64,000 bases of DNA from Synechococcus sp. A15-62. Its GTDB lineage: Bacteria; Cyanobacteriota; Cyanobacteriia; PCC-6307; Cyanobiaceae. Made by a program: the position numbers and the translations under genes. This document shows positions 16,409-26,136 of this stretch, one piece after another. The stretch is taken from NCBI RefSeq assembly GCF_014280075.1, contig NZ_CP047950.1:744001-808000 (forward strand), written 5' to 3'. The notes under the pieces are model-generated. The model was not told the DNA's origin, did no database searches, and worked only from the letters and a program-made list of their open reading frames with translations. Every line of letters starts with the position of its first letter. Positions within the stretch are counted from its first letter, which is position 1.

Positions 16409-17638
16409 ATGCCGCCGTCTTCGGACCACTTACCGCAACGCATCGCTCTTGTTCATGAATGGTTTTCGCCCCGCTCAGTCGGCGGAGCTGAACAGGTTGT
16501 TCAAGAGGTTGATGCTCTTCTTCAGCGTCTTGGTTGTGAGCCTCAGCTCGCCGCTCTGATCGATGCTGAATCCCGGCGGTCAGGTAGTTGGTTGCATGGC
16601 CGATCCGTTTTCACCAGTCCGATTCAGAACCTCCCATGGGGAAGCAGCCACGTTCAGCAGTATCTGCCGCTGTTGCCCTTTGCAATTGAACAGATCGATC
16701 TCGGTTCATTTGAGTTGGTGATCAGCAGCAGTCATCTTGTGGCCAAGGGTGTGCTCACTTCTCCAGAGCAATTGCATGTCAGCTACGTGCACACCCCCGT
16801 GCGTTACGCCTGGGACCAGATGCACGCTTATTTGCAGCGTTCTTCGCTGGCTCGGCGTGGTCTGGGCCCTTTGATTCGCTGGCAGTTGCATGCTTTGCGG
16901 CAATGGGACCAACTCAGTGCAAAGCGGGTGGATCATCTCATTGCCAACTCCCGTTTCACGGCGCGTCGAATCCGCAAGTACTGGGGGCGCGAGGCCAGCG
17001 TGATCCATCCCCCCGTGGAGGTGGAACGCTTTCGCTGGAACGCTGATCGAGACGACGTCTACCTCTGCCTGTGCCGTTTGGTTCCTTACAAGCGGGTGAA
17101 TCTGGTGGTGGAAGCCTTCAACCGCTTGGGTCTACCTCTTCTTGTGGTTGGGGATGGTCCAGAGCGGGCGCGATTGGAGGCTTTGGCAGGTCCAACGGTC
17201 ACCTTGCTCGGCCGTCAGTCCCAGCAGCAGGTGGAAGAGCTCATGGCCCGTTGTCGGGCCTTTGTGTATGCCGGTCTTGAAGACTTCGGCATCGCTCCGG
17301 TGGAAGCGATGGCGTCCGGAGCGCCGGTGATCGGTTTGGGCCGGGGTGGTCTGTTGGACACGGTTCGTTGTGCAGCTGCCGGGATTCCTGAGCCCACTGG
17401 GGTGTTGTTTCCGGAACAAACCGTGCAGTCGTTGGTTGAGGCCGTGGAGTGGTTTGAGCAAGATCGACTTTGGCGCTCTCTGGATGCGGAAGCCATTCGT
17501 GCCTGGGCTGAGCGCTTTCGGCCGGAAGCCTTCGCGACGCGCTTTGAATCCGCTCTGCGAACAGCCTGGAGCGCCCATCAACGGGGCTGTGCCGTTGCAG
17601 CGAGTGACCCTGCGGAGATGCCAGGGCTCCGCTGGTGA
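16409..17638 (+). CDS. Glycosyltransferase, GT4 (group 1) family
   Basis: 409 residues from ATG 16409. GT-B fold retaining glycosyltransferase: N-terminal IALVHEWFSPRSVGGAEQVV with the acceptor-side Gly-Gly loop, VSYVHTPVRYAWD near 130, and in the second domain VVGDGPERARLEAL and the EX7E-like block EDFGIAPVEAMASGAPVIGLGRGG read in pieces near 300-325. Similar to mannosyltransferases of O-antigen and exopolysaccharide assembly. Its end overlaps the likely start of the sugar transferase gene by about 35 bp, so both belong to one surface-polysaccharide unit. Confidence 0.88.
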   Translation: MPPSSDHLPQRIALVHEWFSPRSVGGAEQVVQEVDALLQRLGCEPQLAALIDAESRRSGSWLHGRSVFTSPIQNLPWGSSHVQQYLPLLPFAIEQIDLGSFELVISSSHLVAKGVLTSPEQLHVSYVHTPVRYAWDQMHAYLQRSSLARRGLGPLIRWQLHALRQWDQLSAKRVDHLIANSRFTARRIRKYWGREASVIHPPVEVERFRWNADRDDVYLCLCRLVPYKRVNLVVEAFNRLGLPLLVVGDGPERARLEALAGPTVTLLGRQSQQQVEELMARCRAFVYAGLEDFGIAPVEAMASGAPVIGLGRGGLLDTVRCAAAGIPEPTGVLFPEQTVQSLVEAVEWFEQDRLWRSLDAEAIRAWAERFRPEAFATRFESALRTAWSAHQRGCAVAASDPAEMPGLRW

Positions 17639-18428
17639 CGTTGAGTGTGGTGAGTCCCAGGTTGAGCCTTTGACCTCGGCCTCCCGGCCTTCCTTGATTC
17701 AGACCGCAGGGCGTGCGCCTCGCCGCGGCAAGTACAAGCCTCATCTTGCCCTGATCTCAGCGCCGCCCTCGGTTCTCTCGACCGGCACGCTGATCCGCCA
17801 TCAGAACCGTTGGGGCCGCGTCTTCAAGCGCACCGGCGACATTTTGTTTTCTCTGGCCGTACTCAGCATCGGTTCACCGGTGTTGCTGCTTTTGGCGGGT
17901 TTGGTGAAGCTCAGTTCGCCAGGGCCTGTGTTTTACGTCCAGCGACGGGTGGGCCGGAGCTACCAGCGTTTTGGCTGCATCAAGTTCCGCACCATGCGGG
18001 CGGATGCGGATGCCGTTCTTGCGCGTGTTCTGGAGGCAGATTCCTCGTTGCGCGCTGAGTTCGAGCGTGACTTCAAGCTGAAGCGTGATCCAAGGATCAC
18101 CCCCTTCGGTCGTTTCCTTCGCCGTTCCAGCCTCGATGAGCTGCCGCAGTTCCTGAACGTTTTGCGTGGGGAAATGAGCGTTGTGGGGCCGCGCCCGATT
18201 GTTGATAAGGAGCTTGTTCGTTATGGCCCCTACATGGACGAAGTTGCCTCAGTTCGTCCTGGGTTGACCGGGCTCTGGCAGGTGAGTGGCAGGAACAACT
18301 TGAGCTACAAGAAGCGCGTCAAGCTAGACCTGGCCTACGCCCGCGGTCGTTCCTTCGGCCTCGACTTCGCGATCATCCTGCGCACCTTTGGTGTGTTGCT
18401 TTTGCCGATGGATCGCGGTGCTTACTGA
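17604..18428 (+). CDS. Polyprenyl-phosphate sugar-1-phosphate transferase (bacterial sugar transferase family)
   Basis: About 274 residues if translation begins at GTG 17604; TTG 17670 or 17694 are alternatives because no ATG is present upstream of the conserved domain. The domain starts with KRTGDILFSLAVLSIGSP and a membrane helix, continues with GPVFYVQRRVGR, FGCIKFRTMRADAD, the RRSSLDELPQFLNVLRGEMS block in pieces near 18120-18180, and VGPRPI, then RPGLTGLWQVSGRN. These are hallmark motifs of WcaJ/RfbP-type initiating transferases that load the first sugar onto undecaprenyl phosphate at the inner membrane. It overlaps the upstream glycosyltransferase and is convergent with cbiB, 7 bp away. 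Confidence 0.88.
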   Translation: MTLRRCQGSAGDVECGESQVEPLTSASRPSLIQTAGRAPRRGKYKPHLALISAPPSVLSTGTLIRHQNRWGRVFKRTGDILFSLAVLSIGSPVLLLLAGLVKLSSPGPVFYVQRRVGRSYQRFGCIKFRTMRADADAVLARVLEADSSLRAEFERDFKLKRDPRITPFGRFLRRSSLDELPQFLNVLRGEMSVVGPRPIVDKELVRYGPYMDEVASVRPGLTGLWQVSGRNNLSYKKRVKLDLAYARGRSFGLDFAIILRTFGVLLLPMDRGAY

Positions 18429-18435
18429 GTCGTGT

Positions 18436-19455
18436 TCAGCGGCTGATCGCCCATTGGATGATCACAAGAGCACTGAGCCAAACAACCTCTAGCCGGCTGG
18501 ATGCCTTCAGAACACTTTTGACGAGGGTCACGTTGGGGTTGGCTTGGCCTGCCCCCAGCAGCGGTTTCTGAACCAGGCGCTCTCCGTAACGGTTTTCTCC
18601 GCCGAGTTGGATTCCGATGCAGTGGGCGTAGATCGCTTCTGAACGTCCTGCATTGGGTGATGGATCTGCAGATCCATCCCGTTCTGCAGCTCGCACCCGT
18701 TGTGCCCAGTGCCTCCAGGGAGGGCAGACCAGAGGCAGCGTCAGCATGACCAGACGGCAGGGCAGCCAGGTGAGCAGATCATCGAGGCGTGCGCCCGCTG
18801 TCCCCAACCAGCGCAGCCGACCGCTGCGGTACCCGAGCATGGAATCCAGCGTGCTGCTGGCCTTGAAGCCCCAGGCCAGCGCCAGCGGACCAGGCCCAGT
18901 GGGCATGACCATCCAAAGCAGCGCACCGATCCCCATCCAGAACAGCGGTGCGAACACACCATCCACAGCATTTTCTGAGGCTGTTTCGGCTGCTGCCCTT
19001 AGCAGTCCCTCTCGATTCAAGTTTTGAACGTCTCGTCCGACGATCCAGCTCAAGTTCCGGCGGGCTGGCTCGAGATCCACCTCCGCCGCTGATGGCAGCG
19101 CATTCAGCACCGCGAGCACGCTGTCTCTGAGGCTTCGAGCCGCCAGGGCGCTGGCAAGGCTCAGGGTCAGTACCGGAATACTGAGCCATCCCCATGGGGA
19201 GGGAAGCCACAGCAGCCGCTCCAGACACCAGCCCGTCAGGACGCTGCCAAGCACCAGGATCAGGCTGATCAAGCCTCCCCCGATCCGCAGCTTGATCGGA
19301 TGGTCCCCCGCCCATGGTTCGGCCCAATGGCGCAACTGCTTAATGCTCCACCCCATCACCACCACGGGGTGGAGCAACCGGCGCGGGTCACCGATCAGCT
19401 GATCCAGCAGTGCTGCCCCAAGCACCAGCAGGCCTCCCACCGCTTCTGAGCTCAT
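18436..19455 (-). CDS. cbiB: Adenosylcobinamide-phosphate synthase (CbiB/CobD)
   Basis: 339 residues from ATG 19455; an upstream TTG at 19482 would run into the ilvC terminator and is less likely. Integral membrane enzyme of cobalamin synthesis that attaches aminopropanol (phosphate) to cobyric acid. Family hallmarks: DQLIGDPRRLLHPVVVMG at the start, TASENAVDGVFAPLFW near 170, TLDSMLGYR near 210 and the PNAGRSEAIYAHCIGIQLGG block. Several hydrophobic helices are visible. It follows ilvC on the minus strand but is separated from it by a strong terminator. Confidence 0.92.
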   Translation of the reverse strand: MSSEAVGGLLVLGAALLDQLIGDPRRLLHPVVVMGWSIKQLRHWAEPWAGDHPIKLRIGGGLISLILVLGSVLTGWCLERLLWLPSPWGWLSIPVLTLSLASALAARSLRDSVLAVLNALPSAAEVDLEPARRNLSWIVGRDVQNLNREGLLRAAAETASENAVDGVFAPLFWMGIGALLWMVMPTGPGPLALAWGFKASSTLDSMLGYRSGRLRWLGTAGARLDDLLTWLPCRLVMLTLPLVCPPWRHWAQRVRAAERDGSADPSPNAGRSEAIYAHCIGIQLGGENRYGERLVQKPLLGAGQANPNVTLVKSVLKASSRLEVVWLSALVIIQWAISR

Positions 19456-19481
19456 GGGAGGGGCGTGGCCAGAAACCAACA

Positions 19482-19520
19482 AAAATCCCCGCTCTGCTGC
19501 CCGAACGGTGCAGAGCGGGG
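19482..19520 (-). terminator. Rho-independent terminator of ilvC
   Basis: On the minus strand an 11-bp perfect GC-rich stem (19510-19520 with 19487-19497), loop of 12 bases, followed by ATTTTTG. It lies about 55 bp beyond the ilvC stop and just upstream of cbiB. Confidence 0.88.
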
Positions 19521-19574
19521 GGTGATGTGAGTGATGGTGTTTGATGCCACCTGCTATTCAGGGCTTGCGCTGGA

Positions 19575-20606
<1,032 letters not shown>

Positions 20607-20632
20607 TTACGCAGCGGCCTGCCCCATTCGGT

Positions 20633-21235
20633 TCAGGCCTCGTTCGGATGGGAGATGACGCGGTCGATCAGGCCGTATTCCTTGGCTTCTTCGGCACTGA
20701 GGAAGTAGTCCCGGTCGGTGTCCTTCTCGATCTTCTCGAAGCTCTGGCCACTCATGTCGGATAGGGAGCGGTTGAGCATCTCCTTCATCCGCAGGATCTC
20801 CCGTGCCTCGATTTCGATGTCACTGGCCTGGCGACGGCTGGTGCCACCAAGGGGCTGGTGGATCATGATCCGGCTGTGGGGCAGGGCAACCCGCTTGCCC
20901 TTGGTGCCAGCGGCAAGAAGAAATGCGCCCATGGATGCCGCAAGGCCAACGCAGATGGTCACCACCTCGCTCTTGACGTACTGGATGGTGTCGTAGATCG
21001 CCAGGCCGGCCGTGACGGAGCCCCCCGGGGAGTTGATATACAGGTAGATCGGCTTGCTGCTGTCTTCCGAATCCAGATAGAGCATCTGGGCCACCAGGCT
21101 GTTGGCGATGCCGTCATTCACTTCAGAGCCGAGGAAGAGGATGCGCTCCACCCCGAGACGGGTGTAGATGTCGACCCAGCGCTCCATCTGGCTGCCGGGC
21201 AGGCGGTAGGGAACGCTGGGGGTACCGATCGGCAT
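20633..21235 (-). CDS. clpP3: ATP-dependent Clp protease proteolytic subunit
   Basis: 200 residues. Serine protease subunit of the Clp complex. The catalytic Ser lies in [11 protein letters not shown] near 99, His in [13 protein letters not shown] near 124 and Asp in the [11 protein letters not shown] region near 173. Located directly downstream of a ClpR-type inactive paralogue, an arrangement known in cyanobacteria as clpR-clpP3, whose products form a mixed essential core. The specific number P3 is inferred from that context, not from alignment. Confidence 0.9.
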   Translation of the reverse strand: MPIGTPSVPYRLPGSQMERWVDIYTRLGVERILFLGSEVNDGIANSLVAQMLYLDSEDSSKPIYLYINSPGGSVTAGLAIYDTIQYVKSEVVTICVGLAASMGAFLLAAGTKGKRVALPHSRIMIHQPLGGTSRRQASDIEIEAREILRMKEMLNRSLSDMSGQSFEKIEKDTDRDYFLSAEEAKEYGLIDRVISHPNEA

Positions 21236-21288
21236 GGTTCAGAACGTTGAAGAAAGAAGTGCAGGAGGGTTGGGTCTGATGCCGTCGG

Positions 21289-21966
21289 TCAGACGGGGGG
21301 ATTGCCAGGCAGATCCTTGCGGCTGCTGAGCACGCGGTCGATGAGTCCGTACTCAACGGCTTGTTGCGGGGTCAGGTAGCTCATTCGGTCGGAGTCCTTG
21401 CTCAGTTCCTCCACAGAACGACCTGTGTTGGTGGAGAGAATTTCAAGCATCGCCTGCTTGTTGTGCAGCACTTCTTTGGCACGGATTTGGATGTCCGTCG
21501 CCTGGCCGCGGGCACCGCTGCGCGGCTGGTGCAGGACGATGGAAGAGTTCGGGAGAGCGGCCCGTTGACCTTTCGTACCTGCCGAGAGGATCACCGCGGC
21601 TGTACCCATTGCCTGGCCGATGCAGATGGTGTGCACCGGAGGCTTCACATAGCGAAGGGTGTCGCAGATGGCGAAGGCTTCGGTCTCGAAGCCGATCGCT
21701 TCACCTGAGTACCAGCTGGTTCCAGTGGAGTTGATGTAGAAGTAAATCGGCTTCTCTGGGTTGTCGAATTCCAGATAAAGCAGCTGAGCAATGATCAGCT
21801 CAGTTACGTCGATGCCCATCTGACGCTTGGCGTCGTCGTCAGAGAACAGGGGCAAGCCCAAATAAACGATTCGCTCCTTCAGCAGGAGTGAGGGAAGGTC
21901 AGGAGGTGGTGTGCGCATCACGGCGCTGTCGCCGTAGTACGGGGCCGAAGTTGTCATCTCCACCAT
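21289..21966 (-). CDS. clpR: ClpR, catalytically inactive ClpP-like subunit
   Basis: 225 residues. Aligns with the neighbouring ClpP along its length, but where ClpP has GLAASMGA this protein has GQAMGTAA, so the active-site Ser is Gly. The His (SSIVLHQPRSG) and Asp regions are retained. It also carries an extra insert FYINSTGTSWYSGEAIGFE between strands, as ClpR proteins do. ATG at 21966 (or 21957). It is transcribed before clpP3 with a 53-bp gap, consistent with one operon encoding a mixed ClpP3/R ring. Confidence 0.9.
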   Translation of the reverse strand: MVEMTTSAPYYGDSAVMRTPPPDLPSLLLKERIVYLGLPLFSDDDAKRQMGIDVTELIIAQLLYLEFDNPEKPIYFYINSTGTSWYSGEAIGFETEAFAICDTLRYVKPPVHTICIGQAMGTAAVILSAGTKGQRAALPNSSIVLHQPRSGARGQATDIQIRAKEVLHNKQAMLEILSTNTGRSVEELSKDSDRMSYLTPQQAVEYGLIDRVLSSRKDLPGNPPV

Positions 21967-21981
21967 CGCGGTGGGGCGAGC

Positions 21982-23139
21982 CTAGCCGGGGTCAGCGGGC
22001 TTGCGGTTGCTGGTTTTGGCCGGTTTTCCCTGACTTTTCGATTTGGATGAAGGCTTGGTGTCGGTTGATGCATCGTTCTCGTCCAAGCGTGCGAACACCA
22101 TGCGGCCGGTTGGGGTTTGCAGGGCACCGGTCACCACCACTGGCTTGCGTTGGCCGATCAGCGATTTCGCCTCGTTGACCACAACCATCGTTCCGTCATC
22201 GAGGTAGCCGACCCCCTGGCTGTCCTCCTTGCCCTCACGCACGATTTTGAGTTTGAGCTCGTCTCCGGGTTGCACTTCAGGCCGCAACGCGATCACCAGC
22301 TCACTCAGGTTCATCACCTTCAGGTCTTTGACCTGGGCCACCTGCGCCAGGTTGAAGTCTGCGGTCACCAGCGTGCCGCCGGTGTCAGAGGCCAACTGCA
22401 GCAGTCGGTCGTCCGTTCCCTTGCCGTCGTATCGGGTGCTGTTGATCACCAACCGCCGCCCGTAGGTTTCCCGCAGATCTTTCAGAAGCTTCAGGCCACG
22501 TCGGCCCTTGGCTCGCTTTTCGATGTTGGTGGAATCCGACAGCTGTTGCATCTCATCGATCACCGATTCGGCAACGATCACCTGCCCTTCCAGCAATCCG
22601 CAGGCGAGCATTCCGCGGATCCGGCCATCGATGATCACGCTGGTGTCCAGGATCTTGGCCGTGGCGGGGGTCAGCACCCCATCAGCCACCAGCAGCGCCT
22701 CCGTGCTGGCGGGATTGAACAGGCGCAGCAGCGTGCGGCCGTGAACTTCCGCCAGGTTGCTTCCCAGAATTCCGAAAAAGACGTTGCTCACCACCGCCAG
22801 AAGGGGTTTGAGCAGAACAATTCCCCCGGAAAACGGAAGCAGCAGAACAGGCAGCAGCAGCAGGTTGGCCACCAGCAGCCCCAGGATCAGTCCGACAGCC
22901 CGGCTCACCAGCAGATCGGTTGGCATGGTGCGCACCTGTTGCATCAGGCGCACCCGCAGCCTTTTGAACACCAGGCCTGCGATTAAGCCAATGCCACCGC
23001 TAGCTCCGCTGAGCTGGAGACGCAGCTGTTCAGCATTGGTGGTTGCACTAACCAGCCCGTCGGGCAGCAAGTGAATCCCCATCCAGCCAGCAGCTGCACC
23101 GGAAACCACAAACAGAAGCAGGATGAGCGGATCCACCAT
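21982..23139 (-). CDS. PIN/TRAM-domain membrane protein (YacL-like)
   Basis: 385 residues from ATG 23139. N-terminal membrane part with about four helices (residues 1-140, for example MVDPLILLLFVVSGAAAGW and GLILGLLVANLLLLPVLLL). A PIN nuclease-like domain follows: ILDTSVIIDGRI near 168, VIDEMQQL near 200, TDDRLLQLA near 245 and VTADFNLAQVAQ near 263, giving the acidic residues of the active site. A C-terminal TRAM RNA-binding domain is near 290-350, followed by a Ser/Lys-rich tail. Predicted membrane-bound RNase or RNA-binding protein. It is divergent from the HemW-like gene with 39 bp between starts. Confidence 0.85.
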   Translation of the reverse strand: MVDPLILLLFVVSGAAAGWMGIHLLPDGLVSATTNAEQLRLQLSGASGGIGLIAGLVFKRLRVRLMQQVRTMPTDLLVSRAVGLILGLLVANLLLLPVLLLPFSGGIVLLKPLLAVVSNVFFGILGSNLAEVHGRTLLRLFNPASTEALLVADGVLTPATAKILDTSVIIDGRIRGMLACGLLEGQVIVAESVIDEMQQLSDSTNIEKRAKGRRGLKLLKDLRETYGRRLVINSTRYDGKGTDDRLLQLASDTGGTLVTADFNLAQVAQVKDLKVMNLSELVIALRPEVQPGDELKLKIVREGKEDSQGVGYLDDGTMVVVNEAKSLIGQRKPVVVTGALQTPTGRMVFARLDENDASTDTKPSSKSKSQGKPAKTSNRKPADPG

Positions 23140-23178
23140 GGGTTCAGGTCGTGGCAGCTCGATCCGGATGCCAGAAGC

Positions 23179-24378
23179 ATGCCTTATCCCATCCCGCCCC
23201 GCAGCGCCTATCTCCACATTCCCTTCTGCCATCGGCGCTGTTACTACTGCGATTTCGCTGTGGTTCCCCTGGGAGACCAGGCCCGTGCTGACCACGGGCC
23301 TGGCAGCCGCTCGATCCGTGAGTACCTGAACCTGCTGCATCGTGAAATCGCCTCTGCCCCAAGCGGTCCGCCCCTATCGACGGTGTACATCGGTGGGGGA
23401 ACACCATCACTTTTGTGCCCCGATCAGATCGGAACACTGATCGATGCCTTGACCAACAAATTTGGTCTTCAACCGGGTGCGGAAATCACCCTTGAGATGG
23501 ATCCGGCCACCTTTGATGCCGCGCAGTTGGCCTCCGTTCTGGCCCATGGCGTGAACCGCGTCAGCCTGGGGGGCCAGAGCTTTGATGATGCGGTGCTCGA
23601 GCAGCTGGGGCGTCGGCACCGCCTGAGCGACCTCCATGCAGCGATCGACTGGCTGGTTCAGGCCTGGCGCGATGGGGCACTGCGGTCCTGGAGTCTCGAT
23701 CTCATCCAGAACCTCCCAGGCCAGACCCTGGCCGGGTGGGATACGCAGTTGGATCAGGCCATTGCCAGTCAGGCCCCCCATCTCTCGATCTACGACCTTT
23801 CGGTGGAACCGGGCACGGTGTTTGATCGCCAACGCTCGCTTGGCCTGTTGAAGCTGCCGGAGGACGACCTTGCCGTTGCCTTGATGGAGCGAACCACACA
23901 ACGGCTTTCGGCTGCTGGCCTCAGCCGCTACGAGATTTCCAACCACGCCCGTCCAGGCCATGCCTCCCGTCACAACCGGGTGTACTGGAGTGGTGCCGGT
24001 TGGTGGGGATTTGGCATGGGAGCGACATCCGCACCCTGGGGGGTGCGCTTGGCACGACCCCGAACCCGCGCTGCCTATGCGGCGTGGCTGGATCACCCTC
24101 CCGTGGAATCAATCGCCGAGGCTGGTCTTCCCCTGGATGATCAATTTCTGGTGGGTCTGCGGCGCCGCGAAGGGGTGACCCTTCAAGGACTTGATGCTGA
24201 TGCGCTGGTGCGCCGTTGGACACCGTTCGTTGAGCGTGGATGGCTGCAGCAGCGGGCAGGCCGTTGGTGTCTCACCGACCCCGAGGGCATGGCCCTCAGC
24301 AATCAGGTGTTGATCGAGGTGATTCTGTGGTGGGAAGAGACTTTAGAAGAACAAAGCCAGTCACAGCAAGCGATCTGA
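23179..24378 (+). CDS. hemW: HemW-like radical SAM protein (coproporphyrinogen III oxidase homologue)
   Basis: 399 residues from ATG 23179. AYLHIPFCHRRCYYCDF near 10 is the radical SAM CxxxCxxC motif with the HemN/HemW family CDF ending. YIGGGTPSLL near 70 and ISIYDLSVEPGT-like block near 200 are family landmarks. True HemN adds a second-cofactor region not evident here; the length and lack of an N-terminal extension suit HemW, a heme chaperone, though annotation as anaerobic coproporphyrinogen oxidase is common. Promoter space is only 39 bp, shared with the PIN-TRAM gene. Confidence 0.85.
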   Translation: MPYPIPPRSAYLHIPFCHRRCYYCDFAVVPLGDQARADHGPGSRSIREYLNLLHREIASAPSGPPLSTVYIGGGTPSLLCPDQIGTLIDALTNKFGLQPGAEITLEMDPATFDAAQLASVLAHGVNRVSLGGQSFDDAVLEQLGRRHRLSDLHAAIDWLVQAWRDGALRSWSLDLIQNLPGQTLAGWDTQLDQAIASQAPHLSIYDLSVEPGTVFDRQRSLGLLKLPEDDLAVALMERTTQRLSAAGLSRYEISNHARPGHASRHNRVYWSGAGWWGFGMGATSAPWGVRLARPRTRAAYAAWLDHPPVESIAEAGLPLDDQFLVGLRRREGVTLQGLDADALVRRWTPFVERGWLQQRAGRWCLTDPEGMALSNQVLIEVILWWEETLEEQSQSQQAI

Positions 24379-24478
24379 TTGATCAGCGGCTGCTCTTGCG
24401 TTTGGCTCGTAGTGCAACGACCTTGCGATCGTTAGGGCTGATTGGGTCAGAAGTGTGAATGAATTCGCCCGAAATCTC

Positions 24479-24508
24479 AAAAAAAAGAGGTAGGCCCCTC
24501 AGCCCACC
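24479..24508 (-). terminator. Rho-independent terminator on the minus strand
   Basis: Reading the minus strand, GGTGGGC pairs with GCCTACC (plus positions 24502-24508 with 24489-24495, one G-U pair) around a 6-base loop, followed by TC and eight T (24479-24486). No coding gene ends within 260 bp, so it marks the 3-prime end of a long UTR or of a noncoding RNA. Confidence 0.7.
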
Positions 24509-24774
24509 CCCAAACGACGCATTGAAGGCACCACTGCCTTCTGATCCATCATCACTGACGGATGGGCCCTTGCCCGGTATCAGTTGCATCTAATTAGGCA
24601 TTAATGCTTAGCCAGATCTTCTCAAGTTGACTGTGAGGATGGCTAAGGCGCTAGCACCACTGCAAACGCTTGGGAGACGGAATGTTCGCGGGTTCCCTCG
24701 CCCGCGTCTCCCTAAACGCTTGAGACAGTCGAGCCAAGGCTCGATGGCCGACCCCATCCCTGTTGTCGAGCAGA
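24509..24774 (-). ncRNA. Gene-free structured stretch, candidate noncoding RNA or long 3-prime UTR
   Basis: Within the 396-bp gap 24379-24774 no convincing protein gene is seen. It contains a nested hairpin: GGGAGA (24672-24677) with TCTCCC (24707-24712) enclosing CGCGGG (24687-24692) with CCCGCG (24701-24706). Nearby lies CGAGC/GCTCG (24730-24734 with 24739-24743), and a direct repeat AAACGCTT flanks the large hairpin. Together with the minus-strand terminator at 24479-24508 this suggests a minus-strand transcript with stable structure. Strand and boundaries are inference. Confidence 0.35.
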
Positions 24775-24933
24775 TCAAGCAGGGTCAGCCAGTAACTCTG
24801 AGATGTTGGGCATGGGATCAGGCTTCCCATCAGCAATTGCCCGGGCACGAAGGTAAAACCAGCTCTCGGTATCGCCCTTGGCTTCCATGCTTTCGGCGAT
24901 CGATTTCCAGTTGTTGATCTCAGCTTGATCCAT
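24775..24933 (-). CDS. Small hypothetical protein, 52 residues
   Basis: ATG at 24933 followed by MDQAEINNWKSIAES, then a helical ending with KPDPMPNISELLADPA. Composition is soluble and protein-like, and small proteins of this style occur in marine Synechococcus, but I cannot name it. No ribosome binding site is seen: the start lies 9 bp beyond the T-run of a strong terminator. Either it is made from read-through transcripts or from a promoter hidden in the terminator region. A longer in-frame start at 25005 would place the terminator inside the gene and is unlikely. Confidence 0.6.
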   Translation of the reverse strand: MDQAEINNWKSIAESMEAKGDTESWFYLRARAIADGKPDPMPNISELLADPA

Positions 24934-24941
24934 AGGGAAGC

Positions 24942-24976
24942 AAAAAAAATCTCCGGAACCCCTCAGAACCGGAGAT
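24942..24976 (-). terminator. Rho-independent terminator downstream of panB
   Basis: On the minus strand ATCTCCGG pairs with CCGGAGAT (24969-24976 with 24949-24956), loop of 12 bases, then eight T (24942-24949). It is about 160 bp past the panB stop and 9 bp before the start of the 52-residue gene. Confidence 0.85.
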
Positions 24977-25138
24977 CGTCCAACGGTCTGGTTGCAGCTC
25001 TGCATTCAGACGAGCTGACCCTAAAAATCGAGAGCAGACGACTGAGGTACGGATGACCGTTGTCGTCTCTCGAAACCCAGCTATTTCTTTCCAGGCTTCG
25101 CTTCACACACAGCCCTGTGGCGCTTTTAGGGCTGTGAT

Positions 25139-25954
25139 TCAAGTTTTATCGGCTTGGGTGATCTCCCCTTTGCTGGGAGGAGTGTGATTCCGGGTCTGGT
25201 TGACCCAACCCTTCAACGCGTCGATGAACAGGCGGCGGCCATCCACGAGTGCTGGGCTGAAGGGAGGTTGTTTGGCGGTGAGCCCCAGTAGATCTGCCGT
25301 CACGCGCACTTGGCCGTCGCAGCCATCACCTGCCCCGATGCCGATCACAGGGATGGTCAGGGCCTGCTGCACCCGGCACGCCAGCTCGGCTGGAACATGT
25401 TCCAGCACCAAGGAGAAGCAGCCCTTCTGCTCGAGGGTGCATGCTTGCTCGAGCAGGCGTTCCTGGCTGATGGCGTCCGTGGCCTGACGGCGGTACCCCA
25501 GACGATGCACGGCCTGAGGCGTGAGGCCCAGGTGCCCCATCACGGGAATGCCCATGCGCACCAGACGGTCGATCACAGCGACAACCTCGGGTTCCGCTCC
25601 CTCCAACTTCACCGCCGCAGCGCTGGACTCCTTCAGCAGACGTCCTGCGGCCGCCACAGCACGGTCTTCGCCGCACTGGTAGCTGAGAAAGGGCAGGTCG
25701 CAGACCAACAGCGGCTGATCGGCGGGCATGGTCGTCAATCCCCGGGCCACCGCCTGGGTGTGATGGAGCATCTGGTCCAGGCTCACCGGGAGGGTTGTGG
25801 CATGGCCCAGCGCCACCATCGCCAGTGAATCACCGATCAGCAGCACATCTGCACCGGCGGCTTCGGCCAGAGCCGCAGAGAGGCTGTCCCAAGCGGTGAG
25901 CACGGCGATGGGTTGGCCCTTCTGCTTGAAGCGGGTCAGATCAGAAGGACGCAT
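25139..25954 (-). CDS. panB: 3-methyl-2-oxobutanoate hydroxymethyltransferase
   Basis: 271 residues. First committed enzyme of pantothenate synthesis, adding a hydroxymethyl group from methylene-tetrahydrofolate to 2-oxoisovalerate. Family blocks: LTAWDSLSA near 19 (usual TAYD), [14 protein letters not shown] near 38, VKLEGAEPE near 116, [12 protein letters not shown] near 134, and [15 protein letters not shown] near 204. ATG at 25954. It sits between the SRP RNA gene upstream and a 52-residue gene downstream, and has its own terminator about 160 bp after the stop. Confidence 0.95.
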   Translation of the reverse strand: MRPSDLTRFKQKGQPIAVLTAWDSLSAALAEAAGADVLLIGDSLAMVALGHATTLPVSLDQMLHHTQAVARGLTTMPADQPLLVCDLPFLSYQCGEDRAVAAAGRLLKESSAAAVKLEGAEPEVVAVIDRLVRMGIPVMGHLGLTPQAVHRLGYRRQATDAISQERLLEQACTLEQKGCFSLVLEHVPAELACRVQQALTIPVIGIGAGDGCDGQVRVTADLLGLTAKQPPFSPALVDGRRLFIDALKGWVNQTRNHTPPSKGEITQADKT

Positions 25955-26002
25955 GCAGCTTCGGAACCCCTGGTCGGCTCATTGCTAGCATTCGACCGAT
26001 TC

Positions 26003-26086
26003 GGGCCCATGCGGCTCTGACGCCCAAATCTGGTCAGGACCGGAAGGGAGCAGCCACACGGGATGCTCAGGGCAGGCGTGGGTTCC
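26003..26086 (+). ncRNA. ffs: Signal recognition particle RNA (small 4.5S type)
   Basis: Contains the diagnostic tetraloop segment GGTCAGGACCGGAAGGGAGC (26032-26051) followed by AGCC. The ends pair: GGGCCCATGC (26003-26012) with GCGTGGGTTCC (26076-26086), ten pairs with one bulge. The size and hairpin shape fit the short bacterial SRP RNA. Its protein partner Ffh is also in the window at 55812. It lies between the 3-prime end of ftsZ and the start of panB, both on the opposite strand. Exact ends are uncertain by several bases. Confidence 0.9.
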
Positions 26087-26136
26087 GGGTCACCACATTG
26101 AGATAGCCCGTCAAATAGAAAGTTCTGACGGGGTAC

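Noticed and set aside
17346-17603. Extension of the sugar transferase frame upstream
   Set aside because: It overlaps the well-supported glycosyltransferase gene and has shadow-type composition (Trp, Cys, Arg-rich).
23140-23340. Longer start for the PIN-TRAM protein
   Set aside because: The added residues overlap the N-terminus of the divergent HemW-like gene and precede the natural membrane-helix start at ATG 23139.
24383-24589. 68-residue minus-strand frame
   Set aside because: It runs through the terminator at 24479-24508 and shows no recognisable protein features.
24687-24706. T-arm-like GCGGGTTC sequence suggesting a tRNA or tmRNA
   Set aside because: The loop has 8 bases and lacks the GTTCRAN pattern with a matching acceptor stem, and no tmRNA tag was found.
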